A stretch of DNA of 64,000 nt from NCBI RefSeq assembly GCF_014698145.1, contig NZ_JACJSM010000027.1, forward strand, positions 17,002-81,001, read 5' to 3'. Shown here one piece after another: positions 29,414 through 35,864 of this stretch; positions within the stretch are counted from its first letter, which is position 1; the number at the start of each line of letters is the position of its first letter. The translations under genes were made by a program, and so were the position numbers. The notes beneath the pieces are model-generated. The model had not been told where the DNA came from. It was given only the letters and a program-made list of their open reading frames with translations, and did not search any database. This stretch comes from Oscillatoria sp. FACHB-1406 (GTDB lineage Bacteria > Cyanobacteriota > Cyanobacteriia > Cyanobacteriales > Spirulinaceae).

Positions 29414-30805
29414 CTATCTCTGCAAAAAACCATCCTTGACCCAAGTCCGAAGTCCCGGCGCAAGGTTAATTGTTGTCGTACTTCCTAACCGACTCATTTC
29501 AAGCAGCGATCGCCGCCGCAAAGATTCGATAATGGTTAGGCTTTCCATTGCCGATAAGTTTAACACTTGACGCAAGGATGCGATCGCGACGGGGGTAGAT
29601 TGTTGTGAGAGGAAAGAGAGAGTGTGCTTTTCGGAATCGGTGAGGCGATCGTACAATCCGTTCAAACTCGCTAAAATTCCTTCACACAACCAACCGCCAA
29701 AGCTGACAAACTCCGCCGCATTGCCCCCAAACCATGTCTGCGTCGATCGCGCTGCTGCCTTCAACCAACCGGGATGTCCGCGATACACTTCAACCAGTTC
29801 GCTCCAAGCTTCCGGCGCGGTTAAGTTTTGTTCTTGCAGGAGGGCGAGGGCATCTTCTAAGTTTAAGCCGTTTAGAGTCCGCGATCGCGTCCGTTTGTAT
29901 TTTTCCTCCCAACTAACCCAATCGAGAGGCTGTTCCCGACTGGTAACAAGGATACAGCTTGGATGTCGCCCCCGCGCCGCGCGATCGAGCAAACTTGCAA
30001 AGTCCGCCATTTCCGCCCGCCAAGTTCCCGCCCAACTCCCTCCTAAAAAAGCTGCCTCCAATCCGTCGAGAATGAGGAGGCAGCGTTCGGTTTGCAGGCG
30101 ATTGAATAGGCGATCTTGTGGGGGTTTGGGGCGGATAGGAGGTGGCGAACCCCGACTCAAAAGTTCGGCAATTTCGGCTGCGAGGGTATGGGGATCGGTA
30201 TCGGACGTTATGGTGCGCCAAATGACAGCAGAGAATTGGTTGGCAACGCGATCGACGAATTGGGCTGCTAAACTGCTTTTTCCCACCATCGGCAACCCCC
30301 ACAATCCGATTAACCGACATTCCTCTTCAACCGTCCAGCGGGTGAGGGTTTCGAGAACATCCTCGCGTCCGATAAAGCCCTCTGTATCCGGCATTGTATC
30401 GAAACTGCCGCGATCGCGCCAATCTTCTGAATCCGTGCTTTTAAAAGGGGCTTCTTGAGCCTCAGCGCAAAGATGATTATACGAGTGATTAATCGCGACA
30501 ATAATGCGGGAATTTGCCACATTCGAGTAAGTGGACTCGCCAGCAATATTCGTTATACGTTCCATTGCTGCCCGAAAACTCTTCTTCTCTATCGTTTCGC
30601 CCGTCACATCAGATAAAAGCCGCCAAACCGAAGCACCCACCTCTCTCACATAACCTTCCGTCCGCCTCACCTCTTCCGCAATCTCTGCGTAATGCTGACC
30701 GTGCCACGAACCCCGCAGAATCGAGCGTTGTAGTTCATCAAGGTGCTTGCCCGTCTTCGCATAGACCAACTCATCCGTCAGCTTGACGACTAAATCCACG
30801 CTCAT
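29414..30805 (-). CDS. NB-ARC (STAND) NTPase with vMAP-type N-terminal helix-turn-helix
   Basis: 463 residues. The first 90 form the small helical domain found at the N-terminus of cyanobacterial vWA-MoxR-associated proteins (HLDELQRSILRGSWHGQHYAEIAEE). Residues 145-345 form an NB-ARC NTPase: entry block FIGREDVLETL, P-loop GLPMVGKSS (170-178), Walker B CLLILDGLE (242-250), and a GxP-like GHPGWLKA. A winged-helix segment ends the protein. Most relatives continue into WD40, TPR or an effector; here nothing follows, so this is an NTPase without its own sensor or enzyme and probably needs a partner. Divergent from two unknown genes that could be that partner. Confidence 0.85.
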   Translation of the reverse strand: MSVDLVVKLTDELVYAKTGKHLDELQRSILRGSWHGQHYAEIAEEVRRTEGYVREVGASVWRLLSDVTGETIEKKSFRAAMERITNIAGESTYSNVANSRIIVAINHSYNHLCAEAQEAPFKSTDSEDWRDRGSFDTMPDTEGFIGREDVLETLTRWTVEEECRLIGLWGLPMVGKSSLAAQFVDRVANQFSAVIWRTITSDTDPHTLAAEIAELLSRGSPPPIRPKPPQDRLFNRLQTERCLLILDGLEAAFLGGSWAGTWRAEMADFASLLDRAARGRHPSCILVTSREQPLDWVSWEEKYKRTRSRTLNGLNLEDALALLQEQNLTAPEAWSELVEVYRGHPGWLKAAARSTQTWFGGNAAEFVSFGGWLCEGILASLNGLYDRLTDSEKHTLSFLSQQSTPVAIASLRQVLNLSAMESLTIIESLRRRSLLEMSRLGSTTTINLAPGLRTWVKDGFLQR

Positions 30806-30963
30806 AGTTACTCAACCGCACTAAAACCTACATTCATCATACATGACAAAGGGAAAAGTACATACCCCAGCCGATTGCCATCCAATATTTTGTAAGTGAG
30901 AATCGTCGAATAACTAGGATAGATAGTTGTACCGAGTCGCTGCACTAACGCAATCGTTTTCCT

Positions 30964-31566
30964 ATGAATTCTATAACTCGATTAAACGCTAAAGTTATTG
31001 GCATTTGGGCTGGACTTGGAGCCATTTTAGGCGTGCTAATAGCGATTAGTGCATTATCATCCGGTTCCGTACAATTCGGTGATGCCTTGTCAATTTTTCT
31101 CCAAGGAAGTCTTGTCTTTCTTGTTAATGGCTTCTTCTACTATGCTCTTGATGGAGTCTTCAGATATAAGTTCAGGTTCGATCAAATCTTTTATCCGCTC
31201 TGGGTCTGGGCTATCTATCCGGTATTAGGGGCTTTAGTATTAGGTTTTAGTATAGCGATTGGGATGTTAGGTACTATCTTACAGGCAGCTTTTGGAGTTA
31301 AAATATCTACACCAAAATTACTTAAAACTCAACAAGCAAAAGAAAGAATAAATAAAGTTATTGAAAACAACGAGACTAATCTCTCAGTTTCCGAGGTTGA
31401 TGAAATATGTGAAGCTTTATCAGGAGGAATGAGTTCTGTCTCAGACAAGACCTTACTAAAAAATATTCTCATGAAACTCGTTAGCTCGCCAGGAAAAAAA
31501 GTAAAAGATGTACTGTCTTCTGCGGAAATAGATTTTCTTTTAAATTTATTTCTTGACGAGACATAG
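30964..31566 (+). CDS. Unknown membrane protein, three predicted helices
   Basis: A 200-residue protein with hydrophobic segments at about 11-31, 43-63 and 78-108, followed by a charged C-terminal half of about 90 residues (INKVIENNETNLSVSEVDE, KKVKDVLSSAEIDFLL). No family recognised. The gene is more AT-rich than core genes in the window and lies divergently 158 bases from the NB-ARC gene and 65 bases before another unknown gene, in a region with mobile and toxin-antitoxin remnants. A membrane effector for the NB-ARC protein is conceivable but only inferred from position. Confidence 0.65.
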   Translation: MNSITRLNAKVIGIWAGLGAILGVLIAISALSSGSVQFGDALSIFLQGSLVFLVNGFFYYALDGVFRYKFRFDQIFYPLWVWAIYPVLGALVLGFSIAIGMLGTILQAAFGVKISTPKLLKTQQAKERINKVIENNETNLSVSEVDEICEALSGGMSSVSDKTLLKNILMKLVSSPGKKVKDVLSSAEIDFLLNLFLDET

Positions 31567-31631
31567 TGTAATACTCGTATCGACTCACAAAAATATAGTC
31601 ACTATACATCAATCAGTTTAGGAGCAGAACA

Positions 31632-32105
31632 ATGCCAGATTTTCCCAAAAAAGGTCAAGAGTGGCCAATTATGCAATTGCCAAACAGCCAATTTCCTCAA
31701 TCTATTCTTCATATGTTGAATTGGGTAGCAGAGCCACAACACCCTGGGCTGTATAGAGTGAAATACAGTATGGGAAACGGTAAACTAAAACAAATTCTTA
31801 TTAAGCCCTATAGTCAAACTATTAACAATCCAGATATTCATAAAGGTATTGAAAATTATCCTCACGTTCAAATTAAATTTGACGATAATGGTCAACTCTC
31901 AAATTGTCACTACAGTAAATACACTCCTACTACTGGGTATGGCTCCGATGAATATGGTAAGTTAAAATCTAAATATGGAGTGCAAAAACAAGGAATTGGT
32001 GCTAACGAAATGAGAATTTTATTAATAGCAATTTTGTCAAACTCTATGTCTGATGAGTTATCAGAATTATTTCGTGTATTATCAAATTCTCTAGACCTAG
32101 ACTAA
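31632..32105 (+). CDS. Unknown soluble protein, 157 aa
   Basis: A good AGGAG ribosome site stands 9 bases before the ATG. The protein is soluble, with a middle beta-rich block (GLYRVKYSMGNGKLKQILIK, HVQIKFDDNGQLSNCHY) and a C-terminal helical part (MRILLIAILSNSMSDELSELF). I recognise no family. Base composition is AT-rich relative to the window, matching the gene before it, so both may have come in together. The downstream flank is the repeat described at 32131. Confidence 0.6.
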   Translation: MPDFPKKGQEWPIMQLPNSQFPQSILHMLNWVAEPQHPGLYRVKYSMGNGKLKQILIKPYSQTINNPDIHKGIENYPHVQIKFDDNGQLSNCHYSKYTPTTGYGSDEYGKLKSKYGVQKQGIGANEMRILLIAILSNSMSDELSELFRVLSNSLDLD

Positions 32106-32130
32106 GTGCGATAACTAAGCAGCATAAGGC

Positions 32131-32297
32131 AGGCGTAGGGTGCGTTAGGCGCGAACTCGATATTGTAGGAAAGCAATCGATTTCTCTGCGCGCCGTAACG
32201 CACCAATCTTATCCGGTGCGTTACGCTTCGCTAACACACCCTACTATTTAACTACACTCGCACAATATCAAAATCATCGTTTCATTTTTCTAACGCA
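32131..32297. repeat. Repeat A: MITE-like element plus flank, duplicated at 33785-33951
   Basis: Within it, 32135-32244 has imperfect terminal inverted repeats (GTAGGGTGCGTTAG / CTAACACACCCTAC) and an internal perfect 10-base stem (GTAACGCACC / GGTGCGTTAC at 32195-32224), typical of a small non-autonomous element. The whole 167 bases, including 53 bases beyond the right terminal repeat, recur almost identically at 33785-33951, so the copy was made by segment duplication and not by transposition. Confidence 0.8.
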
Positions 32298-32336
32298 ACA
32301 ATTAAGGCTTGACACGACACTACTGCTTTAATTGTT

Positions 32337-32714
32337 TTAAGTTGAAGAATTAAACCCTGCTAAAACTCGGTATTCTGGCGGAATCAAACCTCGTACAATA
32401 TCTTCTTGAGGAATCCCTAAAGCAATTAACTCTTCTTCAATTTGACTTTCGGTTTGATTGCGTTGAATCCAAACTTTTTCATCTTGAATATCCAAATGAA
32501 TTAAAGCAACATATACTCGCTCTTGTCCGCGCCAGCCCAAGCTAAGGATTAAATATCGATCGGTTTGAAGATCGAATATTTGTTGCGTTTCAATTTCTTC
32601 GCGATCGCCAGAATACCCCACAAATTGCTTGAGAAATTGCATAACAACCTGACGATAGCGATCGCACTTCGTCGGGGGAACCTGTATTTGAACGTCGTTC
32701 GGATTTACAGCCAT
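32337..32714 (-). CDS. xisI: XisI-family protein (element excision controlling factor type)
   Basis: A 125-residue protein matching the XisI family, first described as controlling factors for excision of the fdxN element in heterocystous cyanobacteria but present in many other strains. Family blocks visible: DRYRQVV..FL, IFDLQTDRYLILSLGW, RVYVALIHLDIQDEKVWIQ, GIPQEDIVRGLIPPEYR. Its usual partner XisH is absent. The N-terminus (about 15 residues) looks non-homologous; the gene begins where a vapC fragment ends, suggesting an insertion or deletion joined the two. The role here is unknown. Confidence 0.88.
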   Translation of the reverse strand: MAVNPNDVQIQVPPTKCDRYRQVVMQFLKQFVGYSGDREEIETQQIFDLQTDRYLILSLGWRGQERVYVALIHLDIQDEKVWIQRNQTESQIEEELIALGIPQEDIVRGLIPPEYRVLAGFNSST

Positions 32715-32736
32715 TTCCCCACCTCTCGATCAATCT

Positions 32737-32796
32737 TTCATCATCGCGAGTCAGATAACGGACAAGAATATTTATATCTATCCCTATCATTGCCAA
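32737..32796 (-). pseudogene. vapC remnant: first 20 codons of a PIN-domain toxin
   Basis: MAMIGIDINILVRYLTRDDE is the typical start of a VapC PIN ribonuclease (first catalytic Asp in IDxNILVRYL). Its ATG overlaps the antitoxin stop (ATGA), the usual vapBC arrangement. After about 20-25 codons homology stops and the sequence enters xisI, so the toxin has been deleted. The duplicated fragment at 33992 keeps the canonical Thr codon (IDTN) where this copy has Ile. Confidence 0.7.
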
Positions 32797-33032
32797 TCGC
32801 TAACCCACTCAGAGATAGAAACATCCATTTCTTCTAAAGTTACCTTTACGCGATCGGGACGATATAAAATACCCGATAATGTTTCTACAGAAACGTCGAG
32901 AGGAATAATCCTGACTTGACCTTCTTCATCGATAATGAAATCGATTTTACTCCCGCCGTCAAGATTGAGATAGTCTCGAATGGCTTGGGGTAGAGTAATT
33001 TGTCCGGTGTCGGCAACAGTTACACTAAACAT
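32787..33032 (-). CDS. AbrB/MazE-type antitoxin, orphan (VapB-like)
   Basis: An 81-residue protein with an N-terminal SpoVT-AbrB swapped-hairpin domain (VTVADTGQITLPQAIRDYLNLDGG) that should bind DNA, and a C-terminal segment for toxin binding (RPDRVKVTLEEMD). Its stop overlaps the start of a truncated vapC, so no functional toxin is encoded next to it. It may persist as an anti-addiction antitoxin or as a regulator. The last 34 codons are duplicated, with three substitutions, in the mosaic segment at 33951-34085. Confidence 0.85.
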   Translation of the reverse strand: MFSVTVADTGQITLPQAIRDYLNLDGGSKIDFIIDEEGQVRIIPLDVSVETLSGILYRPDRVKVTLEEMDVSISEWVSDWQ

Positions 33033-33100
33033 TTTATTATTTCAAGCAATTATGATAGGCGCAATGCCAATTCTCATTGATTTTGCACGATTCCCCAAGA

Positions 33101-33121
33101 GGGCATAACAGTGTTATGCCC
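33101..33121. repeat. Perfect palindrome in the antitoxin upstream region
   Basis: GGGCATAACA, one central base, TGTTATGCCC: a 10-base perfect inverted repeat about 70 bases upstream of the antitoxin start. It could be an antitoxin operator or a dispersed hairpin repeat. The right half is retained in the mosaic copy at 34085-34096 and the left half is lost. Confidence 0.5.
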
Positions 33122-33209
33122 CTACAGTAAAAAAATTAGCGCATCGCGATTGGGAATTGGTGTAAGGTCGGAAATTTAGCAACCTTACCCTTTGATTCTA
33201 ACTCTGAGT

Positions 33210-33416
33210 TCAACGCGCGCTACTGCGGTCTAACATCGACGCAAATATAATTTTATGAGGTGCAGTCGGTAGCAAGCGTCGCAGCACGCTTAAATACTTC
33301 TCAGCATCATTTCGACGGGTGAAACGAGCAACGACGATATTCTGCATCTTCGGTAACTGCCGTACAATACACCAGGGCTGGAGTTTTTCGCGGTAGGTCA
33401 GTTCTGTTGGTATCAT
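33210..33416 (-). CDS. Small conserved hypothetical protein, 68 aa
   Basis: A short basic protein (QNIVVARFTRRNDAEKYLSVLRRLLP) with an RNA/peptide-binding-like beta-alpha pattern. A purine-rich AAAGGA stands ahead of the ATG. I recall similar 60-70 residue proteins beside XRE regulators in cyanobacteria, but cannot name the family. Divergent from the XRE gene, with 79 bases between. Confidence 0.6.
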   Translation of the reverse strand: MIPTELTYREKLQPWCIVRQLPKMQNIVVARFTRRNDAEKYLSVLRRLLPTAPHKIIFASMLDRSSAR

Positions 33417-33495
33417 AAGGTTATCCTTTCCACCGTTGTGGATTGTTGAAGTATGGCGATCGCCCTTGATTTCTTAGGTTGGAGGGCGATCGCTT

Positions 33496-33759
33496 ATGAG
33501 TATCTTTTTATTGAATGATGCGTTCGCATCATTTGTCAAGTCTAGGATGGGATTAATTCGGCTGCGAGTCAAGGAACTAGCGAAAGAAAAAGGTTGGACG
33601 CTCAAAGAAGTATCGGAGCGATCGGGTATTACTTATAGCACTGTCAGAAGCTATGCTCATTCTCCGAGTTTGGCAACAGTAGACTACACCGCTTTACGGA
33701 AACTTGCGCGCGTTTTCGACTTGGCAATTGACGATATTGTGGAAGTTTTGGAAGAATAA
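33496..33759 (+). CDS. XRE-family helix-turn-helix regulator
   Basis: 87 residues. The HTH spans about residues 30-60 (LAKEKGWTLKEVSERSGITYSTVRSYAHSP), followed by the usual C-terminal helices (ALRKLARVFDLAIDDIVEVL). Two starts are possible: ATG 33496 has GGAGGG 9 bases upstream, while ATG 33547 gives the family-like N-terminus MGLIRLRVKELA but no spaced ribosome site. If 33547 is used, the palindrome at 33514-33533 lies just before the gene as an autoregulatory operator. Probably represses itself and the divergent small gene. Confidence 0.85.
   Translation: MSIFLLNDAFASFVKSRMGLIRLRVKELAKEKGWTLKEVSERSGITYSTVRSYAHSPSLATVDYTALRKLARVFDLAIDDIVEVLEE
33514..33533. promoter_or_regulatory. Candidate operator palindrome of the XRE regulator
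   Basis: AATGATGCG, two-base spacer, CGCATCATT: a perfect 9-base inverted repeat at the 5' end of the regulator gene, 13 bases before the alternative ATG 33547. Its size and position suit binding by an XRE dimer. Inferred only. Confidence 0.4.
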
Positions 33760-33784
33760 TTTTTCGATAAAGCTTTAGAGGTAT

Positions 33785-34144
33785 AGGCGTAGGGTGCGTT
33801 AGGCGCGAACTCGATATTGAAGGGAAGCGATCGATTTCTCTGCGCGCCGTAACGCACCAATCTTATCCGGTGCGTTACGCTTCGCTAACACACCCTACTA
33901 TTTAACTACACTCGCACAATATCAAAATCATCGTTTCATTTTTCTAACGCATAACGGACAAGAATATTTGTATCTATCCCTATCATTGCCAATCGCTAAC
34001 CCCCTCAGCGATAGAAATATCCATTTCTTCTAAAGTTACCTTTACGCGATCGGGACGATATAAAATACCCGATAATGTTTCTACACAGTGTTATGCCCCT
34101 ACCGCAAAAAAATTAGCGCATCGCGATTGGGAATTGGTGTAAGG
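33785..34144. repeat. Mosaic duplication assembled from three pieces of the 32.1-33.2 kb locus
   Basis: Three blocks follow one another in the original order with no gaps: 33785-33951 equals 32131-32297 (167 bases), 33951-34085 equals 32755-32889 (135 bases), and 34085-34144 equals 33108-33167 (60 bases). Each pair has the same length and only scattered substitutions. Missing between them are xisI and most of the antitoxin. Junction two shares ACA on both sides, consistent with short-homology deletion after a tandem duplication. Outside this, the 33760-34256 gap holds only a promoter candidate. Confidence 0.85.
33951..34085 (-). pseudogene. Antitoxin C-terminus plus vapC N-terminus fragment (second copy)
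   Basis: The minus strand reads the last 34 antitoxin codons (ending SDWQ) overlapping the first 14 codons of vapC (MAMIGIDTNILVRY). Neither has a beginning and an end, so nothing functional is encoded. The vapC residue Thr8 (Asp-Thr-Asn) is the usual family form, showing that the parent locus carried a normal toxin start. Confidence 0.75.
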
Positions 34145-34212
34145 ATGGACAGAAAAGAAAGGCTAAACCAGACCGAATATTGTTAGCGATCGCGAAAAGA
34201 CGGACGAACTTA

Positions 34213-34218
34213 TATAAT
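34213..34218 (+). promoter_or_regulatory. Candidate -10 element for the XPB-like helicase gene
   Basis: TATAAT 38 bases before the ATG at 34257; no good -35 at 17 bases. A plausible but weak promoter call. Confidence 0.35.
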
Positions 34219-34256
34219 GTTTTCAGTTTAAATGTTCGCGATCGCTGTTTTTCCCC

Positions 34257-35777
34257 ATGCCCCGCATTCCCACAATCACCTACGATCGCGGTACTCTCTT
34301 ACTCCATCCTCCCCCAAAAGGTCGAGCTTGGATCGATTATGCCCTGTGGGACGATCGCGTCGAGAAATTTCGCGTCCCCGGAATGCAATATCGCCCCCTC
34401 ATCGAAGCGCTACAAGCCGAAGGGACACCCTTTGAAGACGAAGCCAAAGGATTCATTCCCCTCGAACTCGCCGCTAGTTTCGAGATGGAACCTTACCCCC
34501 ACCAAGCGGAAGCCTTGCGCGCTTGGAAAGTCGCCGGACGCAAGGGGGTTGTCGTTTTGCCGACAGCGGCGGGAAAAACCTATCTGGCGCAACTGGCGAT
34601 TCAATCGACGCAGCGCAGCACCCTCATCGTCGTCCCTACCCTCGATTTAATGCACCAATGGTACGCGCAGATGGAAGCAGCCTTTCCCGATGTAGAATTG
34701 GGGTTATTAGGGGGAGGATCGCGCGATCGCACCCCGCTGCTGATTTCCACCTACAACAGCGCCGCTATCCAAGCAGAAACCCTCGGCAACCGCTACGCCC
34801 TCATCGTTTTCGATGAATGCCACCACCTCCCCACCGACTTCTTCCGCGTCATCGCTGAATTCGCGATCGCTCCCTACCGCCTCGGACTCACCGCCACTCC
34901 CGAACGCTCCGATGGCTCCCACCGCGACTTAGAAGGACTTGTCGGAGCCGTCATTTATCGCAAAACCCCTGAAGAACTCTCCGGAAGCGCCCTCGCTCAA
35001 CATCGCGTCGTCCAAATCAAAGTCAAACTTTCCCCAAAAGAGCGCGAAACTTACGACAGCGCCATGAAACTCCGCAACGAGTTTTTGCGGCAAAATCGCA
35101 TAGCCCTCAGCAGTCTTGATGGTTGGCAGCATTTCGTGCAAGCGTCCGCCCGTTCCCCAGAAGGACGTAGAGCAATGCTCGCTCATCGCGAAGCCAAAGA
35201 AATTGCCCTCTGCACCGATGGAAAGTTGCGGGTTCTTGCCGATTTAATCGCCCAACATTACCCCGAACCAATCCTTGTTTTTACGAACGATAATGCAACC
35301 GTATATCGCATTTCCCAAGAATTTTTAATTCCGGCGATTACCCATCAAACGCCGGTAAAAGAACGGCACGATATTTTAACCCGGTTTAAGGAAGGAGATT
35401 ATAAAGTTATTGCGGCTTCCCACGTTCTTAATGAAGGCGTTGATGTTCCCGACGCGCGCATTGCTGTTATTCTCTCCGGTACGGGTTCGACGCGGGAATA
35501 CGTGCAACGTTTGGGGCGCGTTTTAAGGAAGGGAACGCAAGAAAATAAGTTTGCGCTGTTATATGAAGTGGTTACTGAAGATACGAGCGAAGAACGGACT
35601 TCCGAACGCCGACGCGGAGAGAGCGAATATGGGAAACCGTCTAAGCAAAAATCGAAGCAGGAAGCAGAACAATTAGAGATTATTCCTTCTCCTTATCGTC
35701 AAAAACCGGCTCCTATTCCGAAAGCTGCTGAACCCAAAAAAACTTGGGGAGAGCGCAATTTTCCAAATATCGAATAA
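34257..35777 (+). CDS. XPB/Rad25-like superfamily 2 DNA helicase
   Basis: 506 residues. An N-terminal damage-recognition-like domain (about 1-75) precedes the helicase core: Q-motif PYPHQAEALRAW, Walker A LPTAAGKT (about 101-108), motif II DECH (186-189), motif III GLTATPER, and the second RecA lobe with FTNDNAT, ASHVLNEGVDVP and motif VI QRLGRVLRKG. The C-terminal 60 residues are charged and probably disordered. This is the bacterial XPB type, a translocase/unwinding enzyme linked to repair or defence. It lies 87 bases upstream of the RecQ-PRTase gene on the same strand, beside toxin-antitoxin remnants. Specific role unknown. Confidence 0.9.
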   Translation: MPRIPTITYDRGTLLLHPPPKGRAWIDYALWDDRVEKFRVPGMQYRPLIEALQAEGTPFEDEAKGFIPLELAASFEMEPYPHQAEALRAWKVAGRKGVVVLPTAAGKTYLAQLAIQSTQRSTLIVVPTLDLMHQWYAQMEAAFPDVELGLLGGGSRDRTPLLISTYNSAAIQAETLGNRYALIVFDECHHLPTDFFRVIAEFAIAPYRLGLTATPERSDGSHRDLEGLVGAVIYRKTPEELSGSALAQHRVVQIKVKLSPKERETYDSAMKLRNEFLRQNRIALSSLDGWQHFVQASARSPEGRRAMLAHREAKEIALCTDGKLRVLADLIAQHYPEPILVFTNDNATVYRISQEFLIPAITHQTPVKERHDILTRFKEGDYKVIAASHVLNEGVDVPDARIAVILSGTGSTREYVQRLGRVLRKGTQENKFALLYEVVTEDTSEERTSERRRGESEYGKPSKQKSKQEAEQLEIIPSPYRQKPAPIPKAAEPKKTWGERNFPNIE

Positions 35778-35864
35778 AATTAAATCAAACTTTACATTCA
35801 ATAAATAGTTGTGATTAATAATGTTAAAATTAAAACTTAGACTAAAAATACAATAACTTGAAGA

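Noticed and set aside
29622..30458. 278-codon plus-strand frame opposite the NB-ARC gene
   Set aside because: Ser/Arg-rich antisense frame; the minus strand has full NB-ARC motifs.
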